Below, piece after piece: positions 47,723 to 61,090 of a stretch of 64,000 bases of DNA. The first letter of the stretch is position 1, and the number at the start of each line of letters is the position of its first letter. This DNA is from Macrocybe gigantea (taxonomy: Eukaryota > Basidiomycota > Agaricomycetes > Agaricales > Callistosporiaceae): the NCBI GenBank assembly GCA_011319805.1, contig SJRY01000272.1:248001-312000 (forward strand). Direction: 5' to 3'. The position numbers and the translations under genes are program-made. The notes under the pieces are model-generated. The model was not told the DNA's origin and ran no database searches. It was given only the letters and a program-made list of their open reading frames with translations.

Positions 47723-48372
47723 CGAAGGATGTTAGACGCTGTGTTGCTGTGTTGCTCCCATGTTGCTCCCATGAGCATCGCACGAGGTGGCTACGGGCGT
47801 CTGTCAAGGTCTGAATGTGGAACGGACAAAAAGCCGTCATGAATGTGATTCACCGATTTGATGGTTTCAATGCACAAAGAATTCGAAGCTGTGTGGCGAG
47901 ATGACATCGAATGTCAGAGTGAACGAACACGCGCCAGAGGCACGAGCATTGCTCATATTCACAATTCGTTGCGATATCCGCGTCAACGCTGATGTGCACA
48001 ACATGCATATAAGTGAACACTCTGGCCACCCGCATCCAGGCGTATCCAGCTGCGCGAATCGCTCATCTGTTCCAACACGATACCACGTCTCAAGGGCGCC
48101 CTCATGAAGGCAAGGATAGCGCATACATGATTCGACGGGTTGGATGACAAGCAGAGGTTGGCATCAAGGGGAAACCAGCATGACGGTTGCCCCTACGAGT
48201 GGTCTACACTGCTGGGCCCCGTCAGACTTGAAAACTCAAACCGAACTGACATGGCCTAAATTCCGACAGCAGGATTGCCTTTTTCTGAGCCACCGGCCTA
48301 TGAGCGTTCGGCGCGCTATCCGAACAAGATAGGTCAAGAAACAGCACGACCGAGGGCCTCATGGGAATAAGC
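47723..48372. other. Upstream region of the ubiquitin-like-domain gene
   Basis: About 650 bases with no conserved frame; includes the promoter of the minus-strand gene ending at 47722. Nothing specific recognised. Confidence 0.4.
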
Positions 48373-48863
48373 AGATAAGGACCGTGACGACCGACAGCAT
48401 CAGTGATGCCGGAAAATCCAGTTCGTTTGAGGTGCAGCCGTCACGGTCGCCTTATCGCAAGAGACGAGGATGCACGAAGCAGCGCAGAGGAAGAGAAGAA
48501 TGAGGGAGGCAGAAGCTCAGTTAAAACGCTTATCTCGGGCTATCTCAACCTCGCTCTCCCATTCCGCACGGAGCGCTTCGAGCTGTTATCTGTTCCGAGC
48601 TGTCAATTTGTGCAAAACGTAACGTGCAACCTTCCGTCTTATCTCACCTACCTTAGCCCCCAGGCAGAGCCTTATCACGAGGCCGAAAAACGAGCCAGTT
48701 TGCCCCGCGCCAGAGCGCTTTGTGGGTAAGAATCCTTTCTGTTATCGACCCGGCGTGGCAATCTCGCAGATAAGCAAAAGGCGTGTCCATGTTTCATCAG
48801 GTGCGAATCACAGGGACGGGGGGACATTCACGTTGCGACGCGGGCGGTGACTGGCTGATAAGC
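48373..48863 (+). promoter_or_regulatory. Cluster of GATA-factor motifs
   Basis: Within about 490 bp there are nine GATAA/TTATC cores: AGATAAGG 48373, CTTATC 48451, CTTATCT 48529, GTTATCT near 48595, CTTATCT near 48638, CTTATC 48671, GTTATC 48741, AGATAAGC near 48768 and TGATAAGC near 48855. One or so would be expected by chance. GATA zinc-finger factors (AreA/Nit2 nitrogen activators, SreA/Urbs1 iron repressors, light factors) bind such cores. A TATA box at 48901 follows directly, so this looks like the upstream activating region of the small gene at 48945. Confidence 0.65.
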
Positions 48864-48900
48864 CGCCAATTTGATTAGTTTCCTCGGTCGCTGGGCCTCG

Positions 48901-48908
48901 TATAAATA
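48901..48908 (+). promoter_or_regulatory. TATA box ahead of a probable small gene
   Basis: TATAAATA lies 44 nt upstream of the ATG at 48945 and directly downstream of the GATA-motif cluster. Confidence 0.55.
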
Positions 48909-48944
48909 GCTCCCTGCTTCATCCCGAGAAAGGTCGATCCAACC

Positions 48945-49246
48945 ATGCCCCGCTGGAGCCGTTCCGCCCTGCTTGCCCACCTGGAAGATCTGCTTGCGCC
49001 CCCATAAGCACAGGCCCTGATGGCCAAGACGCGAAACAGGGCTACCCACATCAGGCCGAGTATGCTAGAACACTGACGGCGCGAGGAATAGGGCCGATCA
49101 TCTGGGAGGATGAGATAGAGGAAGAAGACAAGAACGAGTCGATGTTTATCACGTTGGACTGCAAGGTGCGTTGAGGGTTTTGCCAGACAGAAAACATTTT
49201 TAAATAGCCTCGTCACGGCCAGCAACTGTCCATGTCATCTGCATGA
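48945..49246 (+). CDS. Probable small GATA-regulated protein, no recognised family
   Basis: The ATG at 48945 begins MPRWSRSALLAHLEDLLAPP and would stop at 49005 as written. If one C is added to the CCCCC at 48999-49003, a 74-codon open frame continues through ISTGPDGQDAKQGYPHQAEY, TARGIGPIIWEDEIEEEDKN and MFITLDCK to a GTGCGT donor at 49166. A 42-nt intron (49166-49207) and a 13-codon last exon (PRHGQQLSMSSA, stop 49244-49246) complete a protein of about 86 residues. The same one-base pattern is seen in many certain genes here, and the TATA box and GATA cluster immediately upstream support a real gene. There is no signal peptide or known domain. Without transcript data the model remains tentative. 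Confidence 0.45.
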
Positions 49247-50980
49247 ACTTGTTGGCTATGAACGAACATGATCGTCTAAAGCTGAGAGCCACACTCCAGT
49301 CCGATTCTAACTCGGGGATATCCCAGGCTGTCGTGCCCTTTGGCCTTGGTCGGTCACAGGGAAACGTCCTATGCATTTCTTTCCAAAGACACGAAAAGTC
49401 CACAGAGCAGCGAAATGGGCAACGCTACCAATGCGATTCAAATCATCGACTGTAACGGGGCATCCATCGAATTTGCCAATGGCCAGTCAAAGTCACAAGA
49501 GCATATCTCTATCGTGGCAAAACGAGCATGTTCTTCCTATCCCACAAGTCTTGGCGAGATACGAGGCGCGCCAGGCACGCGACCGAAGTTGATACGACCA
49601 TGGCGGCTGAGACCGAATCAGCCGACAAAGCCTGACAGGTTTCGCATTTCGAGCCGGCGGACGTGAATAGAGTCCCGAAGCAATGCACAGATGCTGCATT
49701 AGCCCAGCAAGAGGTGCTGCAATAAGCGTAATCTCTGGACTGGCTGTCAGTAGGAGAAGGCGGCACATGGCGGCTGCGCGAATTCCGATTGGAACCCCGC
49801 ATGGAAATTTGCGGCACGCCACCTTCCGTTCTGTCCCGTGTTACCCCGGATTACGCTCACAGCCAACGCATCAGCTCGTTGACGGGCCGCGATAGCGCGG
49901 ATGCTTGGGAGTGCTCATGCTCCGCCCTGCAAAGGAGCAAATACAAGAAAGATTTGGAGCAGGGATTTCCCAAATCTTCCTACTCGCGGAGTGGTCTGGG
50001 ATTGACTACTGCAGCAGTCTACAGGCGATGCCAAGGACCTGGGTTGCTAACTTTTGAAATTTCACTTCTTATCTCTGCAGCTGCTCATGTGGACATTTTG
50101 TGCATTCAATTCTGGTGAACTTCGGGTTTTGGGTTAGCACCCTCTTATCTCCCACTCGTTGTTCAACATGCCTTTCTGAGTTACGGCCCTCTCGCCAATG
50201 TCACGCTACTGACGCACCTGTCGAGATAACGCGCTGTGGGCTTTGCTCAATGGAGCTGCAACATGGCGCAAAAAGGTACGCTAGCTCTTTCATACATCTG
50301 ATTTTGATATTGAGTCGGAAAAAGCCTCCAGGGACATTTCATTATCGGTCTCAAACGAACTTAGGAACTGAAAAAGTTTCGATGCTACAGGGTTGGCAGG
50401 ATGCTACAATGCACCGTCGTTGAAGGTCTTGGCCCAGCATCTATTGACTTCGTAAGAAGGCAAAGCGACACCCTGGGAGACTGTTGGAGGATCATTCATT
50501 TCCTGGTCATATGCATCGAATTTCTTATCATCAACAACGACGCTTACGGAACGGTGCTCGAGGAACCAGAATGATAAGAGCAACATTTCCTCCAATGACT
50601 TGCGTCGCCTTTATCTTTCCTGTCAAACATAGACATGAAACCATCCTGGTCGTGGGGCAGTTTTCAGGGTATCCACGCTCTATTTCGCGTCATGAGTGCA
50701 CCCGGTGCAACTCCGATCAGCCACCAGACGCGTCGACTGAATACGCTCTTAGGAAGATCCGTGTGACGTGGGCGACGCAAGCGTTTATTCATTCCAGCAT
50801 CATCCCAGGCGAAGGCATCGCCTCAAAAGAAGAAAATTTTCGATCGGGCGACTGGGTGGATGGCGGAGGGCGAATTCCAAACAGGCCTTGCCGTGGGACT
50901 GAATAGGACAGCGAAGGCCTCGGCCGATCGGGGTTAGCAAATTTTTCGATTCCGACAACGCTCCGGGTCTGCAAACCGTT
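49247..50980. other. Long intergenic region upstream of glutamate dehydrogenase
   Basis: About 1.7 kb with only short, unconserved frames. A 107-codon frame at 50100-50423 has two CxxC pairs but no other sign of being a gene. Scattered TTATC cores (about 50070, 50145 and 50525) suggest the glutamate dehydrogenase regulatory region may extend into this stretch. Confidence 0.4.
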
Positions 50981-50987
50981 TTCGCAG

Positions 50988-51018
50988 AGATAAGGAAAAA
51001 AAAGGGCCAGAGATAAGG
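50988..51018 (+). promoter_or_regulatory. Paired GATA-factor sites in the glutamate dehydrogenase promoter
   Basis: AGATAAGG occurs at 50988-50995 and again, same orientation, at 51011-51018, 23 bp apart (about two helical turns). They sit just upstream of TATAAAGG (51043-51050) and the NADP-glutamate dehydrogenase start (51160). In fungi this gene is nitrogen regulated through AreA/Nit2-type GATA factors, so these are likely binding sites. Confidence 0.65.
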
Positions 51019-51042
51019 GAAAAAGGCAGAGCCAGCAACTGT

Positions 51043-51050
51043 TATAAAGG
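51043..51050 (+). promoter_or_regulatory. TATA box of NADP-glutamate dehydrogenase
   Basis: TATAAAGG, 110 nt upstream of the start codon at 51160 and just downstream of two GATA sites. Confidence 0.6.
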
Positions 51051-51159
51051 ACTAGCGAGCATGTCCGATCCAGCACGCACAAGAGTCATCTGCTCTTTTT
51101 TCCCCACTTCCAACAGCTTCCAGTAGCCCAAACCCACCTAACAAAAAGCCAATTCAGAA

Positions 51160-52951
<1,792 letters not shown>

Positions 52952-53529
52952 ATCACTCGACCTCTTCGCCCTTGCTCCCGTCGTCAGTCTCGCATCTTCC
53001 TCTCGCTCCGTAACCTTCACATCGACACACCCTTGTGCGCGACCTGGCGAATTCGACGCGTCGTACGTCAGGCGCGGCACGCGCTACCTCCATCCTCTAC
53101 TCCCTGCACACCGTCATCTCTTCAGCTCGGTCGCTTCGTCATAACTTATTTAATGATTCGGGACTGTCAAAAAAATGCTCGGGACAAATGGCGTCCTACA
53201 AAAGGGGGGGAAAAACGAAGACTTTTTTTCCGGATTTGTGGAAACATACGACACACTTGCAACAAACCCTTTTGAGTTACATTCTGGCATTCATTTGATA
53301 TACCTCGTCGCGTTCTATGTCCCTCACTTGTGTGATTTTTTCTTGTATCGCTTCGTTATTAGCTATTCTCTCTGTTGTACAGTATGCTTCTTTTGACCAT
53401 GTAGCACCCCATGTCATGAAGGAACACATCAATAGATGTTTTTTTTTGTTCCAAAGGCTTTTGAGAAGCGATGCAGACTCTGCAAGACGAGAAGAGAATT
53501 GACTCCAATACACTGGCAAGTCCACTATC
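52952..53529. other. Convergent 3' intergenic region
   Basis: About 580 bases between the 3' ends of glutamate dehydrogenase and SEH1. It contains T-rich stretches but no recognised gene or RNA. Confidence 0.4.
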
Positions 53530-54534
53530 TCACGAATCCATGTCGACGTCTCCCTTGCCCTGTTCCTCGTTTTCGTTCTCTGCCTGCTCGACGCTGATAT
53601 ACCCGGCGGACCTCCAAACGCTTCCCGACGTGGCTTTCCACAGACGGATCTTGCCATCGTTCCCGGCAGAGGACAAAACGGTCCTACAAAATAAGGAAAA
53701 CGCTCCTTACGACGAGGCGCACTCGAGACTCACCCCGTGATGTTCCACTCCACTCTGCCCACGGCGGACCTGAGCGAACGAGCGGGACGCGAACAAAGGT
53801 CAAAGAAGAAACCGCAACAGACAGCTGCGAACCGAACACGCACTTGTGATCGTCAAAATCGGCCACGACGCTCGCCGTCCACCTGCCCTCGTCCTCGACG
53901 TCCTCGACGTCCTCATCGTCGCTGCTCTCCTCGTCGTTCTCCCGCTCCTCGGGCGGCCGGGCGCGCCAGATCCGCACTCTGCCGTCGCGCCCGCCGGTGG
54001 CGATGAGGTGGTACGAGCGGCCGCACGAGGGCGCCCACGAGACGGAGGTGACCGCCGACGACGCTGTCGCACCCGCGCCCGCGCCCGTGCCCGTGCCAAC
54101 ATGGTCGCCGTCCGCGCCTTGTCCGCCGAGCGCGCCGGCAGCCCCGCTTGCGGTGGTCGTGGTGCCAGCGCCTGCACCCTGCGCTGTGCCCGTGGCCGTG
54201 GCGGAGGAGAGGGGGCGGAGAGGGCAGCGCTGTTCCCGCCTGCGCCTGCGTCGCCGGATGCCTTGTGCGAGGGCGATGGGTCGAGCGTGAGGATGGTTGT
54301 CGGGCGACGGGAGGAGGAGAGTTGGATGATCTAGCCCGGGTTTGATCATGACGATGAACACGGAAAAAAAAAAGGGAAAGAAGAGTCTCACTTTTATGAC
54401 GCCGCTCGTGCCGCACCCGGTCGCGATGAGCTCGCCCCAGTACTTGTCCTTGCACCAAGAGATGCACCACCCGCCGTCTGCCTCTCTATTCCCGAGGCCG
54501 GACCCAAAGCGCGAGCCCGGCGGCGCCTGGCCCG

Positions 54535-54565
<31 letters not shown>

Positions 54566-55512
54566 TTGTTGTTGAAGCTGTTGTTGCAGCGCCTGGGCGA
54601 CGAGCGACGAGGATGAGGCATTGTCGAGCGCAAGACCGGTGGACTGCGTCGGCGTGGCCACGGCGGCTGTATAGGCGCGTGAGAGGACGGAGGGAGAAGC
54701 GCCAGAAGGAAGCGAGTGCACGTCCAGCTCCTCGGAGAGCTGCCATGTCGTGAGCGAGGGCTGTTCGAGGCATTCGTAGATCCGGAGCTGGTTATCGGAG
54801 GAGATCGTTGCCTGTATCGTAGATAGATAGCACCCATTGAGCACAACTAGCGAGACGGAACGGGGAAAAAAATTGAAAGAAAGGCAGCGGACGCACGAGT
54901 TTGAGTCCAAAGTAATGAGGCGCAAACTCGACGGCGCGAATGGTGCCCCTCGCGTCTGTCAGGACTGCCCTCTCGACCCATCGAGAGGTAGAAGGGGCGA
55001 GGCCAGAGGACCCGACGGAGGAAGTCGACGGATGCTGCTGCAGGCAGCGCGCCGACGTTTGAGGCGCCGTTCGTGCTGGTGGACGGCGGTTGAAGCTGAG
55101 GCTGGGGTTCGGGCGCTCCCGCGGGAGAAACCTGTTCCCATATCTTTACGGTGCGGTCGAAGGAGCAAGAGGCGAGGATAGTGCCGAACTCGGGGTGCGC
55201 CCAGCTGACGCGGGATATCGACGCGTCGTGCGCCTGCTCACTTTTTATGTGAACGCATAAGGCCTAAGGGTTTGGATCCACGCACCTTCCAGTCGTCCTC
55301 GACGTTCCAAGTCCCGTTGGACTCGTCCAGCCTCCAAATCTTGATTCTGCACAACGAGAAAAGCAAATCGGCTCAGGCAGTCGGACCTGCTCGAAAAGCC
55401 TTGCTCACCGTTGGTCTATACTGCATGTGGCCAGTCGCAGGCCATAATAGTCATAGGACGCGTCGGTGACGAGGTCGTTGTGTGCGTTTTGGATGAGACC
55501 CGTCTGAATCAT
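53530..55512 (-). CDS. SEH1: Nucleoporin SEH1 (WD40), with poly-glutamine insert
   Basis: SEH1 is a WD40 beta-propeller of the Nup84/107 nuclear pore complex and of the SEA/GATOR complex. The N-terminus [20 protein letters not shown] leads into WD repeats: [57 protein letters not shown] segments, [33 protein letters not shown] and a last repeat ending in [14 protein letters not shown] sequence; the stop is at 53530-53532. Between blades there are unusual low-complexity inserts: a polyQ tract (plus-strand CTG/TTG repeats, 54535-54590), a long Gly/Thr/Ala-rich linker and an acidic [15 protein letters not shown] stretch. In the linker the frame needs one added C at the run at 54211-54215. The core is clearly SEH1 although the inserts vary. 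Confidence 0.85.
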
Positions 55513-55854
55513 CGCGAAATATGAACGTCGGTGTTGTGCTCAAGAAGGACTACACAAACAAAATACATTGATCCTTCGACCCGCTTCATATCTTTATATC
55601 CTTTGCAATGATACGCCTAAACATATATAGCCTCGCGTTACACCTGTGGCCGGCGCATGTCTGCACTTTTTCCTTTGTTGAATCAACATTCTCTTTGTTC
55701 TGTCTTCTGCGGATCCGTCACAAATATGCCATGATGACTGCAGACAAACAGTAACACATAATGCATAATGTCTGACTGCTACTCATGATCGAAACTTCAT
55801 CTCGACCGTCTTGTAACGAAAACGGTGCCTGGTTATATCAACACATGAGAGCTA
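55513..55854. promoter_or_regulatory. Divergent promoter region of SEH1 and the RUS-domain gene
   Basis: About 340 bp between two divergent start codons. TATATAGCC-like and AT-rich sequence near 55625 may serve either gene; no certain element could be named. Confidence 0.35.
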
Positions 55855-57740
55855 ATGATGCCGAAGAGCGTTTCACGGACGAAAGAAGTGCAATACACGG
55901 TCACGGAGAGGCTTGACACAGGACAGATACGTTGGACGAGCCTCGACACGTCGAACAAGGTGCGAACCTTTTTTCATCCCCTGAGCTGGTTCTTTATGTT
56001 TAAAGCCGGGGTCTGCAGACTCTTTCAAAGACCAACAAGCAAACCGGACACGTTACCCATATAGCTGGCCTGTTGAAGAAAGTGTTTCTGCCTGTGGGCT
56101 ACCCCAACAGCGTGTCGCCAGGTAACTCGGAGTCATAATGCAGTTTAACATGTCTGTCAATCTCCTTATCGCCAAAACCCAGATTATCTTCGGTAAGACG
56201 TATGCGCAGCTTAGCAGTACACGCCGGCCCTGATTGCTACTAGATACCAAATTCTGAACGCACTTCAGGCCTTTTGCAACTCGCTGGCGAGCCTTCTATC
56301 GTCCAGGGCGACTCTTGAAGGTCACTCAACTGGGAACCACGCGTGTGGCATGCTCATCACCTTCCTTGCAGGATTTGGCGTGGGCGATCCATCCGCAACA
56401 GCAACACACGCGTTGCTCTTGACGGTCCTTCAGGACGTGTTCAGCCGTTTGACAAGTCAGCCAATTGCCTCCGGTTGATCTTATCGCAAGCTGACCGTCT
56501 TCTTCAACGTCCTTTTTTCCTATCTCCTATTCGTCAGCCATTCTGGGAGCATACTGGCTAGGGTCCGCCCTCGTTCCAGAAGCGAAGACCTACCGACTCC
56601 TAGCGGATGTATTCAACGACGCTGCGGTGATCGTTGATACGCTCATACCGCTTCTGATGTCTCCTTCGTTCCCGTTCCGAATACCCGGAGTCCGCGCCGC
56701 AGCTCTGTGCTTGAGTTCGTCTTTCAGGGCACTCTGCAGCATAGCAGCAGGTGGATCTAAAACTGCCATCACGCTCCATTTTGCAACGCCCTTGAATGGC
56801 TCCGGCAATGTCGGGGATCTTAACGCCAAAGACTCGAGCAAGGAAACGGTTCTAGCCCTTCTGGGAATGCTGGCGAGTCGTCCTGTCGCCAACTATCATA
56901 CATCGCTGAGATGTCTCTGTTATAGCTAGGATCATTCCTAGTGCCCCACTTAACAGACCCTCGGTCCACATATACGGCGTTGTTCGTCTTTATAGCGCTT
57001 CATCTGTCAATCAACTACCTCGGCGTGCGTGGGCTTGTCCTCCGATCTCTTAATCGACAGAGGCTCGCCATATTGTGGTCGTCGTACCGGGCATCCGAAA
57101 CCCTCAAAAGCCTGTCATCCTGACACCCCTAGAAGTCTCTGGTCTCGAGAACATATTTAGACTGCCAAACAGCGTGACGGACGGACGGACGCGCAAGAGG
57201 CTAGGCTATTGCAGGCTAGGCACCTCGTTCGCAGACCTCTCCTCTGGATGCATCGTTCCGTCTGGTTTGTTGGAGCTGTTTGAAGAGGAGCGATACCTCC
57301 TTTGGTATGACCACCGGTGTCTACGCCGCAGCACTGGGGGACGCGGGTACAGAGTCGAAAACCCATTGAGGCTTTGTGTCACGTTCAAAGAAGGATATGC
57401 GGCGATCGACCAGGCACAAGCGTGGACGCACGTCGTTGAGCTCTGCCGGCTGGCTGCGCTCCATCATGGAAAGGCCGTTATAGCGGGCCATGGGAAAGAC
57501 GAGGGTGCCGACGACGACGACGACGACGAGGCGTTGGCGCTCGTGCGAACGTCGTATCACCAGACAAAGGCCACCTTTAGGTCCTTCATGCGGGATTTGG
57601 GCACCGTTGGGTGGGTCACATCCGATGTCGCTTTGATGACGAGTCCCCCCAAGGCTGTCCTCCTTGCTATCGGACAAGAGAGCGTCGACGGCATGCAGTC
57701 GGCGAATGGTCCAGGGCAAGAGGACAAAAAGATGCGATAG
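55855..57740 (+). CDS. RUS (root UVB sensitive, DUF647) family membrane protein
   Basis: The protein begins MMPKSVSRTKEVQYTVTERL and shows the RUS domain: HIAGLLKKVFLPVGYPNSVS, YQILNALQAFCNSLASLLSS, GVGDPSATATHALLLTVLQD, ILGAYWLGSALVPEAKTYRL, LADVFNDAAVIVDTLIPLLM, RALCSIAAGGSKTAITLHFA and DLNAKDSSKETVLALLGML. The next exon is GSFLVPHLTDPRSTYTALFV, then NRQRLAILWSSYR. The intron 56873-56925 has a GCGAGT donor and AG end, a GC-AG intron. WSSYR and IRNPQKPVILTPLEVSGLEN are in different frames, joined by one added G at the GGG at 57089-57091. RUS proteins are membrane proteins linked to vitamin B6 and auxin physiology in plants; in fungi the role is unknown. The exact C-terminus is uncertain. Confidence 0.85.
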
Positions 57741-57831
57741 GGGTGTCCTCGTACGTTCGGTAGAGTAAAAGCTATCGTGATGACAATCCATCGTCCTTCC
57801 CATCTTTGATTTTCGTCAGATCCCAGTTTTG

Positions 57832-59082
57832 GAAATTTACCCGTGTTTCCAGGGTTGACTGCCCATTTACAGGCTCTTTGGGCGCATCACTGTGACCGTT
57901 GTGAGTTGATCAACAATGATGATCGCCGAATCTGACCTAGCTCATTTTGCCACAGCTTTTGTTCCTTGTTCCGTTCTCCCCTCTAATGCCGATGAAGCGA
58001 AGTTGTGGGGTAATTCAAATGCAGACGCGATGTTCTCGCTTCTTCAAAATCAGTCTTCTCTTCTTCCTGCATAGTGCACCACGAGGACACTATGACCTTT
58101 TCACCCACACCTCCAGCAGTCCATCATGTCTTCTCGAAACTGACGTTCCTGATGAGAAGCCATGGCACCACTTTGCCCCTCTCACTGCATTGCCAAAGAG
58201 GATGTCAGGACTCAAGGTACGACCAGACACAACGATCGGACAGTCAAAAGCTTCGTATTTCGATGATCATCAAATGGCGTGGAGGCGGCTTTTGTTGCAA
58301 GGCACTTTTATAGTCCTTCCGGCTATCAGGCTTGCTATCGTACGTCATATCTTCCTCCTTCGAGCGCCCATTAAAGCGATTGATCGTATGCTAGCTCTGA
58401 AAAGGAACTTTTGCATGAGCGCTTTGGGAGGTTGCTTATCGTTCTCTGTCATGGATTTTCCCCACCCCCGCGTAAAAGCTAACTTGCCGTGGCGGACCGT
58501 GACCTGGCGGACTTTATACCTGGCTTTTGTCTGGTCCGACGGAATTCTCAAGTTAGGAGTCTGCGCTTCCTTAATCGCGGGCAGGAAGGGACACTTTCAT
58601 GTGCAACGCTCCTGGAGAAATCTCGCTGCCGTCACGCACCTTGCGAAGATCCAAAAATATTGACATGTGTTCTTATTTCCATCAACCATATGGGTGTCGG
58701 TCTTTTCGGCTTTTTTTCTCCCCAGCCGTTGGCGAAACTGGCGTCACCTTCCCATCAAGAGATCTTGGGGAAAGTTCTATCGATCTGCTCGCCTTGTGTC
58801 AATCCGGAAATGCCGGATCCGACAGCGCTGATGCACAGTCGCCTTGTAGCTTGCTATTTCCTTCTGTATTGCCTCAAGCTGCACGAAGTAGTGCGTATCT
58901 GGCAAAACCCAACGAACCTCTCAAACGCCTCTCTGATGAAAGTGGAGACTTGGCGACGCGGCCTCTGTTCCGAAAGGCGACTTGGGCAGAGCTGCCCTTA
59001 TCAGGCATTTGTCCACGAGCCATACGACGGCGTCGTCGGCCCTCAGCTCCGACCTATGGGAGGAAATAAAAAATATCATTAA
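57832..59082 (+). other. Unresolved coding-like region
   Basis: Stretches that read like protein appear on the plus strand: FPGLTAHLQALWAHHCDR joined through a 40-nt GT-AG intron to HFATAFVPCSVLPSNADEAK, then APRGHYDLFTHTSSSPSCLL and ETDVPDEKPWHHFAPLTALP with a GTACGA donor, and further on a long open frame ending at about 59069. I could not join them into one protein or identify a family, and the region may be affected by the same missing-base problem. A separate gene, or an extension of the upstream gene, are both possible. Confidence 0.3.
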
Positions 59083-59399
59083 AGACGGCGGACGAGGTTG
59101 CTCAGCTTGGAGCATGGAACACATATGCGGGAACAGGAAAGCTTATCACGGCCTGGTGTAGCTGCTCGCTTTCTGCTAAACCAGCCATTCGGACGGTTTC
59201 TTTGGCTCTAAAAGGTGCTTTTGCCCAACCCGCCCTCTCGCCGTTACGGATTCCCATCTGCTTGGATAGGGGTTACCTCATCCGGCTTGAGGAACTCGTT
59301 CTTCCCCATGTCTTACTCCCTTAACCGGCTCCTTGCTCCGAACCTTGATTCGACTTTGGTCTTGTTTCCTTTCAACTGTTCTCAAGCGCAGGGGGAAAG

Positions 59400-60521
59400 G
59401 GAAAAAAAAAAAAAAAAAAGGAAAAGGAAGCGCGAAGGCTCCCCGACGGGACCCTGGAAACCCTGCACTTGAAGAAATCGCTTTCCGACATGCGTCACAC
59501 CTTTTTTTTTTTTTTTTTTTTTTTTCGCTCACAGAAAGCGCAGAATGGACAGGTGAAGTTGTCCCGAGCTGCGTCTAGCCGTTGGTCGTTTATTTTTCCT
59601 CCTTCGCTCGCAAGCAGGACGGAGAACAAAGCAAGCCGAAGCTTTCATGCATGTCCACGTAAAAACGCTGCCGCTGCCGCTGAAGGCTGCTGCGGCGATC
59701 CACATGCAACAAAAAAAAACGGGAACACGCGCACACACGATTTCAGAAGTCGCGCCTCTATTTTCAATTCAATTGAAATCCCCAAGTCTTCTTCGTCCTG
59801 ACACATGCGCAGAACAAACAACATGGGCATGGGCGGGGGCTGACATGTGCACACACGCGCATTTTTTGGGAGCTGCCTTTGGATCCCAGAACGTACAACG
59901 GGGAGCGCTCCAATGAAAAAAGAAAAAAGACACTCGTACTTCCGCGCACAACTCTGAGATATCAAACACCCACACCTCTCTCAAAAACCTCGACTCTCAA
60001 AAAAAAGGAAAAATCTCATTTCCCTAAAACTACAAGTACATACAACACGAGTGTAATTTTTTTCCTCTGCGTGAAACCGATATGACAGAAAGAGGTAACA
60101 ACTGGAAAGGAAAAAAAAAAAAAAAAGAAAACAGACAAAAGGAGAGTGAAAGAAAACCAAAAAAAAAGGAGGGAGAGATGTTTACATTTTATGAAATCAA
60201 AAGAGCCGTCATTAAACGACGAACTGACAGTGTGCTGGGGAGGTGGATATAACAATGCACAGGAACGAACGGAGAAGTGGCACCGATGAGATTAAGCAAT
60301 GAGCCGAGTATAGAAGAAAAGAAAAAGAAAAAAAAAAGAGAAGAGAAGGAGTCTCATAGTCATGGCATGAAAACCGCGAGGCGCAAAGTCGACGGTTTGA
60401 CGGGGATGTGTCGGGGAAGGCACATGGACGTGCACATAGCGTGCATATAGATAACCTGTGTGCGCGCTGCGCGCACCTCGCCGCTGTCCTCGGGATCTGA
60501 TGCGAGAGGGCGAGCAAAGTG

Positions 60522-60553
<32 letters not shown>

Positions 60554-61075
60554 AAAGGAAAGAAAGACACGATGGATATAGGCTAATTACTAATACACGT
60601 CTGAGCGGGGGAGGGGTGAGTGTGTGGGAACGATCAAAGGAGGATATTGCGCATGGATATCGGCCATCGAAGGATTGAAGGGGGAAAAAGTAAAAAAAAA
60701 AAAAACAGAGATAGACGCAGGAAAGGCATGCATAGCGAGCAACGAGGCAAAAGAACGAGGAAGAATTGAAGTAAAATAAAGCCTGGACCTGGACGCGGAC
60801 CTGGACTTGGACCGGAAGACCACCCGAACGTACACGATGGCGAGTTCCGTTTCTGGCAGGTCCCTGATTCCGTTGCAGAGAATGTGTCCAAGGAGCGTGT
60901 GTCGAGTGAGAGTGTGTCGAGAAAGGAAAACGGGGCAAAGGTGCACACGCGGCTCTCGGGCTTCATCCTCCTCTTCTCCACCGACGTCACGCGGTCGTCA
61001 TCCACGGCTCGAACCGCGCAAAAGCCAGGCATCACCACCGTCCAAATCCAAGTCCGTCCAAAAAAAAAAAAAAGA
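59400..61075. repeat. Cluster of long poly(A)/poly(T) tracts
   Basis: Between the unresolved region and the 3' end of the bHLH gene there are mononucleotide runs of A18 (59402-59419), T24 (59502-59525), about A19 (60110-60125 region), A30 (60522-60551), A13 (60690 region) and A13 (61060 region), on a GC-rich background. A short GGACCT-type tandem (about 60780-60815) is also present. No gene is recognised; part must be the bHLH 3' untranslated region. Confidence 0.6.
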
Positions 61076-61090
61076 AGGGAACCAGCACCC

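Noticed and set aside
50100..50423. 107-codon frame with two CxxC pairs, a possible zinc-binding protein
   Set aside because: No other conserved residues, no TATA box and no supporting introns; the spacing of the cysteines alone is not enough.
53700..54900. Large arginine- and proline-rich frames opposite or beside SEH1
   Set aside because: They are other-frame readings of the GC-rich SEH1 linker and polyQ segments.
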